This document shows, piece by piece, positions 1-9,354 of a DNA stretch of 64,000 nucleotides. Source of the DNA: Pelagicoccus sp. (GTDB lineage Bacteria; Verrucomicrobiota; Verrucomicrobiia; Opitutales; Opitutaceae); the NCBI GenBank assembly GCA_028284635.1, contig JANQRJ010000067.1, positions 62,001 to 126,000 of the forward strand, read 5' to 3'. The notes beneath the pieces are model-generated. The model saw only the letters and a list, made by a program, of their open reading frames with translations, did no database searches and was not told the DNA's origin. Numbering within the stretch: position 1 is the first letter of the stretch; each line of letters begins with the position of its first letter. Both the position numbers and the translations under genes were made by a program.

Positions 1-121
1 CAGGTTTTCTTGGACCGATCGAATATCTCTCGAAAACGGCATCTCCGAAACAATCGCCTGGATCGACGAATGGATAGACAGCATTTCGTCATCGCAACTC
101 CACTACAGCCACACAGCATAG
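1..121 (+). CDS. C-terminal end of an NAD-dependent sugar epimerase/dehydratase (5' partial)
   Basis: Reading from base 2 gives an open frame of about 39 codons that stops at the TAG in 119-121, one base before the next gene's ATG. The end contains SLENGISETIAWIDEWID, which resembles the last helix of extended short-chain dehydrogenases of the NDP-sugar epimerase type (pattern 'sLeeGl..Ti.Wi'). Only the tail is visible, so the substrate cannot be judged. Its tight spacing to the HldE-like gene suggests it belongs to the same polysaccharide operon. It is too short to appear in the ORF track. Confidence 0.6.
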   Translation, partial: RFSWTDRISLENGISETIAWIDEWIDSISSSQLHYSHTA

Positions 122-122
122 G

Positions 123-1664
123 ATGGCCGCCAAAGAAAAAATTCTCTCCTTCGAGTCGGCTCCCGCGTCGATCCAAGCCCTCAAAGGCCAAGGCAAGCGG
201 ATCGTCCAATGCCACGGAACCTTCGATCTCATCCATCCAGGCCATATCGTCCATTTCGAAGAGGCTCGAGCCCTGGGGGACGTGCTGGTAGTGACGCTCA
301 CCAGCGAGAAGTTCGTTAACAAAGGCCCAGGCCGCCCTTTCTTCGACGACGAACTTCGCTCCAAGTCGCTCGCCGCCCTCGAATGCGTGGACTACGTTAT
401 CATCATTCCCTATGCCGCTGCAGTCGAAGCCATAGAATGCGTCCAGCCCGATTACTACTGCAAAGGCAAAGAGTATCAGGACCACGCAAACGACGTGACC
501 GGCAACATCGCCGACGATGTCGCCACAGTCGAAAGGCTTGGCGGCCAAATGCGCTATCTAGGCTCGATCGTTTTCAGCTCCACCAAGCTTATAAACAACA
601 ATTTCTCCCACGTATCGGAAGACGCCAAAGAAGTCTGCCGCCAAATCGCCGAAGATTTTCCGCCCGATAGATTCAGGAAAATCGTCGAAGACTTCTCGAA
701 ACTCAAGGTACTCGTACTAGGCGATTCCATCTTCGACAAATACACGTACGTCAACATCCAAGGCATCACCTCCAAAAACCGGATACTCTCCGGACTCTAC
801 AGCAAAGACAGCCTGCAACTCGGCGGCACGCTCGCCATCTATCGACATATAAAGGAATTCTGCCCGCACGCCCATCTAGCCACCCTTTTAGGAGGCGAAT
901 CCTGGGTAGACGACGTCGTTGGAAATCAACTACCCGAGACCAACGGCCTCGTCATCCGAGACCCTTCGTTCACCACGATTGTCAAGCAACGCTTCGTTGA
1001 AACGACCAAGCGCAGCCAGGAGCTCGGAAAGCTCTTCTCTATTAACTATATCGATCCCCAATACGCTAATACACCTACAGAAGACAGGCTTCTCGAAAAA
1101 CTCGCCGCCGATATAAAAGGCTACGATCTAGTCGTCCTCTCGGATTTCGGCCACGGTCTCATGACCCCACGCCTCCGCGATTTCATCCAAGCAGAAGCTC
1201 CGTTTCTAGCCCTCAACTGTCAAACGAACTCCTACAATCACGGCTACAATCTCATCTCCGAGCAATACCGCCACGCCAACGCCTTCTCTCTCGACCAACA
1301 GGAACTCATGCTCGACCGAGGCAAGCGAAAGCTCGACCCCGACGAAGACCTACGCTCTCTCAACTCCCAACTCGGCAGTCACATGAGCTGGCTGACTCAA
1401 GGCGCCAACGGCGCCATCGGCATCGACTCCCTCGGCAATCGCGCCGAATGCCAGCGTCTCGAAGAACAAGTCGTCGATACAATCGGCGCGGGAGACGCCT
1501 TCTTCTCACTCGTCTCACTCGCAGCTCGCGCCGACCTCCCAATCCAACTCGGGACTTTCCTCGGTCAACTAGCCGGCGCCCAAGCCGTCAAAATCGTAGG
1601 AAACACCGAATGCGTATCGAAAACGAAACTACTCAATGGCGGCATGTCGCTGCTGAACTTCTAG
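123..1664 (+). CDS. HldE/RfaE-like bifunctional protein: cytidylyltransferase domain followed by PfkB sugar kinase
   Basis: The N-terminal ~150 residues form a nucleotidyltransferase domain with HGTFDLIHPGH, including the HxGH nucleotide-binding motif at residues 38-41. This matches the RfaE-II/TagD family, which activates sugar phosphates with CTP or ATP. Residues ~195-505 form a PfkB/ribokinase domain with the GAGDAF catalytic motif near residues 455-460. Classical HldE, which makes ADP-heptose for lipopolysaccharide, carries the kinase first and the nucleotidyltransferase last, so the order here is reversed. Length (513 aa) is close to HldE (~475). The ATG at 123 lies one base after the previous stop. 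The kinase half is divergent, so the sugar may not be heptose. The role in activating a surface sugar is inferred from context. Confidence 0.75.
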   Translation: MAAKEKILSFESAPASIQALKGQGKRIVQCHGTFDLIHPGHIVHFEEARALGDVLVVTLTSEKFVNKGPGRPFFDDELRSKSLAALECVDYVIIIPYAAAVEAIECVQPDYYCKGKEYQDHANDVTGNIADDVATVERLGGQMRYLGSIVFSSTKLINNNFSHVSEDAKEVCRQIAEDFPPDRFRKIVEDFSKLKVLVLGDSIFDKYTYVNIQGITSKNRILSGLYSKDSLQLGGTLAIYRHIKEFCPHAHLATLLGGESWVDDVVGNQLPETNGLVIRDPSFTTIVKQRFVETTKRSQELGKLFSINYIDPQYANTPTEDRLLEKLAADIKGYDLVVLSDFGHGLMTPRLRDFIQAEAPFLALNCQTNSYNHGYNLISEQYRHANAFSLDQQELMLDRGKRKLDPDEDLRSLNSQLGSHMSWLTQGANGAIGIDSLGNRAECQRLEEQVVDTIGAGDAFFSLVSLAARADLPIQLGTFLGQLAGAQAVKIVGNTECVSKTKLLNGGMSLLNF

Positions 1665-1889
1665 CCACAAGCCATTAGACGTCGAACTCTCCCACGTCCG
1701 AACCCCGATAGTCGAGTCGACAAGAACGGAATCACAAAGGGAGCCAGTCTCGCAATCCCACTTCCTTCCAGGATCGCTTCAAACGTTGCAAAACGCTTCC
1801 CAACGAAAGAAAGTCGCTTTTCGCTTCCTCTCTCCGATTTGTCCACTCTGAATCGCTACCAGGACATGCCTGAAAACTGACGCGCCCTC

Positions 1890-2588
1890 ATGCAAGACCC
1901 GAACAACACCAAGGAGCCACAGTACCAGTTTCTTCTAGACAACGAATCGCCGGAAAAACGCGCCACCTTCGGCTACATGAGCAGTCAGGTATATCGAGAC
2001 GATCCGAAGCGACTCACGTTTCTGCTTTCCCGATACAAGTTCGTCAGCAAGCTGCTCTCAGGCAAAGCCAGAGTCGCGGAAATCGGCTGTGCCGACGCTT
2101 TCGGTACGCCAATCGTCGCCAAAGAAGTGGGACAGCTCGACGCCTACGATTTCGATCCGCTTTTTATCGCGGACGCGAAGAAGCGACTGCCGAAACGGCC
2201 GAATATCCACTTCGCCACCCATGACCTGATAGCCGGTCCGCTCCCAGCCGCCAAGCCGTACGACGCGGCCTTCGCCTGCGATGTATTCGAACACATTCCT
2301 CCAGAGCGTGAGGATGCGTTCCTGGAGAATATTGCGAGCTCGCTCACCGACCAGGGTGTACTGATATTGGGAATGCCGTCCCTCGAATCCCAAATCTACG
2401 CTTCGCTCCCAAGCAAGGAAGGACACGTGAATTGCAAAAGCGGCGACGATTTCAAGACGACTATGGAACGTCATTTCCAGAACGTGTTCCTGTTTTCCAT
2501 GAACGACGAAGTCGTCCATACCGGCTTCAGCAAAATGGCTCACTACCTGTTCGCGCTCTGCATCACTCCAAGCTCGGATCCTCGCTAG
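1890..2588 (+). CDS. Class I SAM-dependent methyltransferase
   Basis: A 232-residue protein with a Rossmann-type methyltransferase core: VAEIGCADAFG (motif I, SAM glycine loop, about residues 62-72), an acidic motif II in YDFDP, and the post-motif ACDVFEHIPP typical of the Methyltransf_11/23 group. No membrane segment or signal is seen. It is probably soluble and acts on a sugar or glycan intermediate, given its place in the surface-sugar cluster, but the acceptor is unknown. It is separated from the upstream gene by 225 bases in which I see no gene, and is followed after 3 bases by the large orphan protein. Confidence 0.8.
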   Translation: MQDPNNTKEPQYQFLLDNESPEKRATFGYMSSQVYRDDPKRLTFLLSRYKFVSKLLSGKARVAEIGCADAFGTPIVAKEVGQLDAYDFDPLFIADAKKRLPKRPNIHFATHDLIAGPLPAAKPYDAAFACDVFEHIPPEREDAFLENIASSLTDQGVLILGMPSLESQIYASLPSKEGHVNCKSGDDFKTTMERHFQNVFLFSMNDEVVHTGFSKMAHYLFALCITPSSDPR

Positions 2589-2591
2589 AAC

Positions 2592-4952
2592 GTGTCCAAA
2601 GACTCCGCGCAGAAAATTCGCATCGATCCTCGACTCCGCAAGCCGAGCCTTCCCCCCTCCGTTGCCGCATTTATCGAAGAGACTGCCCAGCGTTCAACAA
2701 GTCGATCGATTGTTCTGTTGCCCATCGAGGACTACGAACCGGACCCATCGCGAACCGAAACGATCCATCTATATATTCACACCGATCGCCTTTGCGCGGC
2801 CATACCCGAGCTCACTGCCAATCACTATATTCTGAGCCCGTTTCTTCCCGGGGAACTGGAAACAGCGAAGATATCGCGAGCAACCCTCGCGCGCTGGATT
2901 TGGCTTCCTCCAATCGACTCGTCACCCTTCGAAGAAGGGCCAACAAGAATCTGCTTTCACAACATTGGGACCAACCGCGCCGATTCGAAACCGCTTGAGA
3001 ATCGATTTTTTTTCGAAACGCTTTCAAGCATCGACGCTTTCGAATGTCTTCCCGCTTCCGATCACTACACTGACACCGGCGACTCCCTTCTAGACGAACA
3101 CCACACCATCGCCCGTATCCAGAAACGCAATGCAATCCCGTTCTCCTTCGAACCGACCCAAGGCTCACCCCTGCGCTATCTGCCTTTTTGCGCTTTCATC
3201 GATGACCAGCCCCCAGACTCGCCACTACGACTAGGCGCCCTAGACAAATCGGACAATCTCTCGAAACATTCGCCTAAACAAAAGCTGAGACCATTTACCA
3301 CTGCATTGCTTGGATTTTCGAAGAATCGGACGGAAATCAAGACTCCAATATATGGATACAGTATTGCCTCATTAGTCGAAAAAATAGTCGAATACCTCAG
3401 CGGAACTCTCGAAATATGCGAAGCGTGGGAGCTAATAGCTTTTCCAAAATACCGAGAAGCGCCTCCTCCCAGATGGGCAGCGGACACCATCAACAACGTC
3501 GAAGAATGGGAAAATCGGGCTCTAGTCAAAACGGAGAATCGCTTTGATCGATTCATTGGAAATAAAAAATCATACACGCTTTTCCATACATATCTATACA
3601 ACTTGATTCACAATCTCAAATCGAGTCGCCTAACCGAAGATCTAGTTAGACACGCGCTTGAAGCCTACGCTTCCTGGTTTCCCTACCTTGCCAAGAACCA
3701 CATCTGGCACTCGGAATTTGCCGGCATCTTCTTCGTAGCTCCAAGCTGGCTCGAGATTGCCAGAGATCGGGTTGAAAGCGATTTGCGAAAAGGAGCCGCG
3801 TACGCGAATCCATTCGAAGGATACCTGCATCAATTCGCCTATGCGCTCTGGCACTACAAACCCGCAAATCTCACCAGCGAGAGCCTGCACAGTCTGGCAC
3901 GCGCCTGTATAGAACTGCACGAACACAGCTTGGAAAACGGTCCGAAACTCTGGGGCTTGCACTTCGAATCAGTTAAATCCAAAGCCACGCTAAACTCGAT
4001 TGAAGATGCCCTTTCAATAACAGAGAGTATGATCGCCCAAGACGCGGGCATCATGAACGGTTTTGCAAGAGTAGCTTGCGAACTCGCCGATCGAATAAGT
4101 ACGGACGACATCACCACATGGGTCAAACGGGATCTTGAAAGCAATCGACTTACAACATCAGGAGCGATAACCGTTCTCACAACACTCTCGACAAAAGGGA
4201 GGTTCGAACAAGCGAAGGAGCTCGCTACCTCTTTCTATGCAGCGCTGCCCGACGCCAGTGGGCTTTATACTCGAGTCGCGCTATTGATGATATCTCAAAA
4301 GCGCTGGGAAGCTCTTTTTTTAGCGAGCAGCGAGGATGAAATTCAGTATTTCCGCTTTGCGCTCAATCTTTTGCAGAACGATCTGGGCAACAGCCACGAG
4401 TCTCCGCTCACGCTCAATCTAGCCTTGAAATGCATGCTGAGTCTTGGCGACACCAAAAAAGCCATGGATCTGGTTTTGACGAAAAACCTACCTCCAGAAC
4501 TACGACAGTCTGCAGCTTCTCAATTCTGGTTTTTCGGGCTGATGGAAGAAGCGAAAGCGCTGCTAGCCCCTCAGCCCGTATCCATCATCGGAGAACCCGG
4601 TGTTCATTCAGACACGTTACTTCGAAACGCATGCATGGGTCTGAGTCTAGGTTTTCACTCGTACGCTAGAAGTTCCTTTTCAGAACTTCACAGACTATAT
4701 CCAACCCTGACCTCTCGCCATGCATCTCTTCTCCCAATCAACCAGTTTGCCGCGGTTGCTTTCGCCGCAAGCCTGACAGGATTCTCTACGACTGCTGACC
4801 AAATGAATCAACTGTCTCGAATAGCCGACCCTCAATATGGAATCGTGAAAAGAGCATACGATCGAATTCTCGAAAGAAGCGAAAACTGCGCCGGCATTGC
4901 CATACCCGAGATCGAACGATTCGACTTGGAGAACGCTGGAACCCCACTCTGA
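2592..4952 (+). CDS. Large unrecognised protein, possibly helical-repeat containing
   Basis: A 786-residue protein with a GTG start three bases after the methyltransferase stop, which suggests translational coupling. I do not recognise a family. There is no signal peptide or clear membrane helix. The C-terminal half (about 390-780) is rich in paired amphipathic helices with Ala/Leu spacing, as in TPR-like repeats, but no clean repeat consensus was found. The N-terminal part contains polar segments with many Pro and Ser. The gene reads noticeably more AT-rich than its neighbours, especially around 3290-3620 and 4000-4350, which may mean separate acquisition. Its position suggests a role in the polysaccharide or surface-modification pathway, but this is context only. 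Confidence 0.7.
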   Translation: MSKDSAQKIRIDPRLRKPSLPPSVAAFIEETAQRSTSRSIVLLPIEDYEPDPSRTETIHLYIHTDRLCAAIPELTANHYILSPFLPGELETAKISRATLARWIWLPPIDSSPFEEGPTRICFHNIGTNRADSKPLENRFFFETLSSIDAFECLPASDHYTDTGDSLLDEHHTIARIQKRNAIPFSFEPTQGSPLRYLPFCAFIDDQPPDSPLRLGALDKSDNLSKHSPKQKLRPFTTALLGFSKNRTEIKTPIYGYSIASLVEKIVEYLSGTLEICEAWELIAFPKYREAPPPRWAADTINNVEEWENRALVKTENRFDRFIGNKKSYTLFHTYLYNLIHNLKSSRLTEDLVRHALEAYASWFPYLAKNHIWHSEFAGIFFVAPSWLEIARDRVESDLRKGAAYANPFEGYLHQFAYALWHYKPANLTSESLHSLARACIELHEHSLENGPKLWGLHFESVKSKATLNSIEDALSITESMIAQDAGIMNGFARVACELADRISTDDITTWVKRDLESNRLTTSGAITVLTTLSTKGRFEQAKELATSFYAALPDASGLYTRVALLMISQKRWEALFLASSEDEIQYFRFALNLLQNDLGNSHESPLTLNLALKCMLSLGDTKKAMDLVLTKNLPPELRQSAASQFWFFGLMEEAKALLAPQPVSIIGEPGVHSDTLLRNACMGLSLGFHSYARSSFSELHRLYPTLTSRHASLLPINQFAAVAFAASLTGFSTTADQMNQLSRIADPQYGIVKRAYDRILERSENCAGIAIPEIERFDLENAGTPL

Positions 4953-5009
4953 TCCATACGCCACACGCGACCTTCCCACTCGCTGGACCTTCAGGATAAA
5001 GCACCCCAG

Positions 5010-6533
5010 ATGAAAGCCGCTGATACGATGGACTACCTAAACGATCTCGAATCGAGATTCGATGTAGAGGACTGGGAACACGAAGGCACTCCTCTATGGC
5101 CCATCATACGAACGTTTCTCGGACTGGACCTCATGGAAGGCGATCTCCTCGCACCACGTCCTCAAAATCCCAATACAGCAAGACCCCTTCTTGGACGCTG
5201 GCCGGCGAAGGTCGACAATCTCGCGGGATATCTAAAGGCTTCTCTCCATGATGGGCAGACACGCGTCATCCCATCCAAGAAGGCAGACGTCGTGTTTCTC
5301 GGCGACTCCGCAACGAGAATGCCGCACAAAGATCGTTCCTACCACCGAATTTGCGACCCGCTGATCGACGCATACAAACGGGTGGGCGTGCGATGCGAGC
5401 ATTTCGAGCCACTGCGAAATCTTGACAATCTGCCGAGAACCAACCCATCGATCTATCTGACACAGCCATTCTTTAACTGGCTTGGCCGACTAAACGACAG
5501 ATCCCCCCCTGTCCGGCAACGCCTCTCGCCACTGGAACCACTGGCACGATTCTACGACACCGTACGCGCGGAAACGAAAGCCGTTCTTTACTTGGACGAA
5601 CACAGATGCATGCGGATGGCGGCGATGGTCGCGGATGCCAAGAAGACTTGGGTTCGTATTCTACGCCGCATCCAGCCGAAAATCGCCTATTCAGTGCTTT
5701 ACTATAACTTCTGGGGCTGGAGCTACACGGCCGCCTGTCGCGAACTCGGCATACCCTGCGTCGAATTGCCACACGGTCGCCAAGATCCTTGCCACCACGC
5801 CTATGGCAGATGGACCAAGCGCCCAGCTACAGGATACAAGATTCTTCCCAGCTTCTTTTGGACCTGGAGCGAAAGCGAATCGCAAACCTTCGACTCATGG
5901 TCCTCCTCGCTACCGACCCACAAGCCATTCGTGGGCGGAAACCCTCTGCTGCGAAAATGGAGGGACGATTCGCAGGAGCTTGAATCGAAGTTTCGCGACG
6001 AGGCTACCTCCATCGACTCGCTCGCCTCAAAAGGCCCTGTCGTCATGGCCCTCCCTCAATATCGCATCAAAGATGTGGACGACACGCTTCAGACAATCGC
6101 CTCAGCCCCGAAAAACTGGCAGTGGCTGATTCGCATGCATCCTCTGGAACGATATATGATCCCTGCAATGGAAGAGAAACTGAAGGAGCTCGGAATCGCA
6201 AACGCGATCGTCGAGCTTCCTACAAACGCGCCGCTCTATCTTCTGCTCAAGCGAACACGCTCCTTGCTAACCGGCTACTCTTCCACGATTCTCGAGGCCA
6301 TCGAATTCGACATCCGAAGCGTTTCGACAATGGAAGTCGCCCGGGACATCTTTCCTCAGGCAGTCGAAGATGGGTGGTTAACCATCTCTACATCCTCAAC
6401 CGAACGCATCGCCCTGCTCGAGAAAGCGATGCGGAACAACGCTCGCCCTACTAACAAACGCCAGGAATCTCTCGAAGAGACCCTTGACCGTATGCACCGC
6501 GCAGCAGACGTGTCGCTAAGGACAGCCAAATGA
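5010..6533 (+). CDS. Putative GT-B-like glycosyltransferase or surface-polysaccharide protein
   Basis: A 507-residue soluble protein. The C-terminal third has features of GT-B-fold polysaccharide enzymes: WLIRMHPLER, then LLTGYSSTILEAIEFDI, resembling the 'HP...' and 'S.t..lEA...G.p' motifs of capsule and CDP-glycerol-type transferases. The middle contains PCVELPHGRQDP, which resembles the 'v..qHG' segment of the same group. The N-terminal ~150 residues are unassigned. It overlaps the next small Rossmann gene by 4 bases (ATGA), so the two are probably co-translated. An in-frame ATG at 5028 is an alternative start. Catalysis and sugar specificity cannot be read from the sequence. Confidence 0.6.
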   Translation: MKAADTMDYLNDLESRFDVEDWEHEGTPLWPIIRTFLGLDLMEGDLLAPRPQNPNTARPLLGRWPAKVDNLAGYLKASLHDGQTRVIPSKKADVVFLGDSATRMPHKDRSYHRICDPLIDAYKRVGVRCEHFEPLRNLDNLPRTNPSIYLTQPFFNWLGRLNDRSPPVRQRLSPLEPLARFYDTVRAETKAVLYLDEHRCMRMAAMVADAKKTWVRILRRIQPKIAYSVLYYNFWGWSYTAACRELGIPCVELPHGRQDPCHHAYGRWTKRPATGYKILPSFFWTWSESESQTFDSWSSSLPTHKPFVGGNPLLRKWRDDSQELESKFRDEATSIDSLASKGPVVMALPQYRIKDVDDTLQTIASAPKNWQWLIRMHPLERYMIPAMEEKLKELGIANAIVELPTNAPLYLLLKRTRSLLTGYSSTILEAIEFDIRSVSTMEVARDIFPQAVEDGWLTISTSSTERIALLEKAMRNNARPTNKRQESLEETLDRMHRAADVSLRTAK

Positions 6534-6928
6534 AGACTGTCGTCGTGTTCGGTTGCGGATTGGGAGGCAAACGCTTTCTTAAACTGCTGGAAAAAGGCGA
6601 GAGCGTAGCCGCCTTCGTCGACAACGATCCTAAAAAGCAAGGGACAAGCTTCCTCGGTTACGACATCGTCGCTCCAGAGGCCGCGGTCGCGATGCGCTTC
6701 GACTCCATCGTAATCGCTAGCCAATATTCGGACGCCATAACAAAGCAACTGCTGGAGCTAGGCGTGAAAAGCTCCAAGATCGAGATAGTGTCGCGCGAAT
6801 TTCTAGCGGGAAAAGATGCGGCAAGCAACAGCTCCTGGGTCCAGTTCCGAATCGGAACTGCATTGTGGCTGGCCCATATCTTCTTCAAGCTTGTCGGTAT
6901 CATTCGCCGCGCGACCTTCCGCCCCTAA
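6530..6928 (+). CDS. Small stand-alone Rossmann-like nucleotide-binding domain protein
   Basis: A 132-residue protein starting with VVFGCGLGGKRFLKLLE and continuing with AFVDNDPKKQGTSFLGYDIV and SIVIASQYSDAI. This is the pattern of a CoA/NAD-binding-like domain found at the N-terminus of PglD/NeuD acyltransferases and of membrane-bound sugar epimerases. Here it stands alone, with a C-terminal hydrophobic stretch (about 110-128) that may contact the membrane. It overlaps the upstream gene by 4 bases. The same module is fused to the C-terminus of the protein at 7678-9327 and, more divergent, to the GT2 enzyme at 12722-13990. The function is unknown; a regulatory or NDP-sugar-sensing role is only a guess. 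Confidence 0.65.
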   Translation: MKTVVVFGCGLGGKRFLKLLEKGESVAAFVDNDPKKQGTSFLGYDIVAPEAAVAMRFDSIVIASQYSDAITKQLLELGVKSSKIEIVSREFLAGKDAASNSSWVQFRIGTALWLAHIFFKLVGIIRRATFRP

Positions 6929-6932
6929 GTCC

Positions 6933-7667
6933 ATGAGCAAATCGCCAGAAACGAAGAAAGTACTTGTCACCGGTGGAACGCGTGGCATCGGGTTCGCCTG
7001 CGCCAAAGCGTTCGTCGAAAACGGCCACCAGGTTCTCGCGATCGGACGTTCCTCACCCCCGCCAGAGCTGCTAGCCAACCTGGATTCCGAGTTGATCCAA
7101 TTCTTGACCTGCGACCTCGATACTACCGAGGGCAGAGCGAAACTCAAAAATCGGCTTCTCGAAACCTCCTCATGCGAGATCGTAGTTCAAGCGCTTGGAG
7201 GATCGATACGCGCCGCGAACGAAACCGATAGCTGGACCGAAAACTACAGATTGAACGTATCGATCGTAGCAGAGATCAACGCTTGGCTTATCCCATCGAT
7301 GATAAGCGCCGGATTCGGTCGGATCGTCCACGTATCCTCCTCTGCAGCAGAGCATGGCAACGCGTTTCCACCGTATGCCGCCGCTAAAGCCGCCCTAAAC
7401 CGATACATCAAGAGCGAGGGTCGCAAACTCGCGAAATCCGGGATCGCTCTTTGCGGCATTATGCCTGCTGCAGTTTCTGGATACGACGGCTACTGGGATC
7501 GTCAACAGATAGCAGATCCAGCAAAGGCCGAAGCAGTTGAACGAGGTCAAAGCAGTGGATCTTTCCAAAGAGCGGACGACATCGCCAAGGCAGTTCGATT
7601 TATGTGCGGCGAAAGCGGGATGATCTTCGCCGGTTGCGTCATACCAGCAGACGCCTCAATTCCCTAA
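6933..7667 (+). CDS. Short-chain dehydrogenase/reductase (SDR)
   Basis: Classical SDR with the cofactor motif TGGTRGIG near the N-terminus and catalytic Ser and YxxxK in VSSSAAEHGNAFPPYAAAK. The ORF track starts at 6816, but the first 39 residues overlap the upstream gene and are unlike SDRs. The ATG at 6933, four bases after the previous stop, gives a normal 244-residue SDR. It most probably reduces or oxidises a sugar or acyl intermediate with NAD(P)H in the cytoplasm. It is followed after 10 bases by the 549-residue glycan protein. The substrate is unknown. Confidence 0.85.
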   Translation: MSKSPETKKVLVTGGTRGIGFACAKAFVENGHQVLAIGRSSPPPELLANLDSELIQFLTCDLDTTEGRAKLKNRLLETSSCEIVVQALGGSIRAANETDSWTENYRLNVSIVAEINAWLIPSMISAGFGRIVHVSSSAAEHGNAFPPYAAAKAALNRYIKSEGRKLAKSGIALCGIMPAAVSGYDGYWDRQQIADPAKAEAVERGQSSGSFQRADDIAKAVRFMCGESGMIFAGCVIPADASIP

Positions 7668-7677
7668 GCAAGACAAC

Positions 7678-9327
7678 ATGCCTGGACCAAACGAAACATT
7701 CACCGTCATCTACGATTTCGAGGTCACCCCCTGCGCCTTTGACGTAGTTCATTTCGTCTCGATGGCACTCGGCGCCTTCGATGCTTCTGGAATCAAGTCG
7801 CTGCGCATCGTACTTGTCCCCGACTCCAAAGGCTCGCTGACAGGCGATAAGAAAATTCACTATAGCGAGGAAAACTATCGCTGGCGATTGCGGCAAATCG
7901 TTTTGCCAGCCATTCAATCGTTTTGCCCTCACGCGAGCATTCACTTGCTTAGCCGTAGAGAGGAGGCGAAACCATTTCTATCGAAAAAGTCCAATCGTAT
8001 CTATCCAGAAGGTTATCGATTGAAAGAACCGCTTGCTCGCTACTCGCACCGAATCTTCGTACAGGAGCCCAACGTCGCGATCCGGCGCCTCTACGCCTCC
8101 GAACAAGCTATCGAATATGTAGAATCATGGATGCACGAATTCAGCGGCAAACGAAAAGTCGTCACTATTACGCTTCGAGACGCTCGATACAATACTGACC
8201 GAAACTGCAATACGGAAGCCTGGCTTCGATTCGCCTCGAATCTGAATCAAGAGATCTACGCTCCCGTCTTTCTTCGCGACACGGACCGCGTGTTGGAAAA
8301 CGATTCCCGCTTCGACGAATTTCTGACTTTCGATGTGGCTTGTTTCAATTTGGAACTCAGGACCGCGCTTTATCAAAGTGCCCATGTCAATTTGATGATC
8401 AACAACGGGCCATCATCTCTTAGCTACCTCGGCAATCGCGTTCCCTATCTCTATTTCAAAGTGCTTTCAAACGGGGCCCACGCTGCCTGCTTAAACCAAA
8501 TGGCCGAACGTTCCGGCTTTCGCCCGGGAAGAAATTGGCCCGGGGCGAACGACGTGGAACTGTTCATTTGGGAGGACGATCGGTTTGAGACTATTCAACG
8601 CGCCTTCGAGACACTGACTCGGCGCATTGATCGAGACCCGACGCTTACTGCTGCGCAACTACTGGAAAAGGTGGATACTGCAGTAGCAGATTCGGATGAG
8701 ACAGCAGCGCTCGACTGGTCGGCAATTGCCGTCGCGTTCTTTCAGAGCAATCCTGATACTTGGCTTAAGCGTATCGAGATTTTGGCGACTTGTGCGAGGG
8801 AAGAGGAAGCCTACTACCAGAACGAAGAGGCTCTTATAAGATTTGACCATCCACAGTCTTACATTTTGCGAATCCGATTCGGAATCAGCGTCCAGGATGT
8901 GCAGGCACTCAAGAGAATATTCGACAGAGCGAGCATCCTTAACCTTGATGGGGAGAATCTGGTACGCGAACTAATCGGAGGCTCCCAATCGAAATTTACC
9001 CCTATAGGGCGCCCAGACGATGAAACTTCTACTACCGACCGACCGCGAACCTGGATATTCGGCGCCAGCCTTGGCGGAGTTCGGTTTTTAAGAAAACACC
9101 GAGAAGAACTGGATGCGCTCGGCTTTCTAGACAACGATCCAAACAAGGCGGGAACCCTTCTCGAAGGACTGCCCGTCGAATCAACAGCAATTCTCTCAAA
9201 AACGCATTTCGACAAGATCTGGATCGCCAGTCATTACGCCGCTGAAATCTACAAACAGCTTATTCGAAAGGGCATACCCTTCGCTATGCTCGAAATCGCT
9301 CCCCGCGAGGAGCTGATCCAGGACTGA
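7678..9327 (+). CDS. Putative glycosyltransferase-like protein with C-terminal Rossmann module
   Basis: A 549-residue soluble protein. Residues 1-~310 are unassigned but contain NLMINNGPSSLSYLGNRVPYL, which resembles the donor-site region of GT-B glycosyltransferases, and a conserved-looking VTITLRDARY segment. Residues ~455-545 are a clear Rossmann-like module: WIFGASLGGVRFLRK, then GFLDNDPNKAGTLLEGLPV and KIWIASHYAAEIYKQL. This is homologous to the stand-alone protein at 6530-6928. The protein probably acts in assembly of the surface glycan. The glycosyltransferase call is weak, while homology of the C-terminal module is seen directly. A convergent methyltransferase gene ends 27 bases downstream. 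Confidence 0.55.
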   Translation: MPGPNETFTVIYDFEVTPCAFDVVHFVSMALGAFDASGIKSLRIVLVPDSKGSLTGDKKIHYSEENYRWRLRQIVLPAIQSFCPHASIHLLSRREEAKPFLSKKSNRIYPEGYRLKEPLARYSHRIFVQEPNVAIRRLYASEQAIEYVESWMHEFSGKRKVVTITLRDARYNTDRNCNTEAWLRFASNLNQEIYAPVFLRDTDRVLENDSRFDEFLTFDVACFNLELRTALYQSAHVNLMINNGPSSLSYLGNRVPYLYFKVLSNGAHAACLNQMAERSGFRPGRNWPGANDVELFIWEDDRFETIQRAFETLTRRIDRDPTLTAAQLLEKVDTAVADSDETAALDWSAIAVAFFQSNPDTWLKRIEILATCAREEEAYYQNEEALIRFDHPQSYILRIRFGISVQDVQALKRIFDRASILNLDGENLVRELIGGSQSKFTPIGRPDDETSTTDRPRTWIFGASLGGVRFLRKHREELDALGFLDNDPNKAGTLLEGLPVESTAILSKTHFDKIWIASHYAAEIYKQLIRKGIPFAMLEIAPREELIQD

Positions 9328-9354
9328 TCCGCAAGCTTTGTTAGAAGCGATAAC

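Noticed and set aside
1665-1889. Possible tRNA or small gene in the gap
   Set aside because: No TTCGAAT-type T-loop, cloverleaf or plausible short ORF with motif was found.
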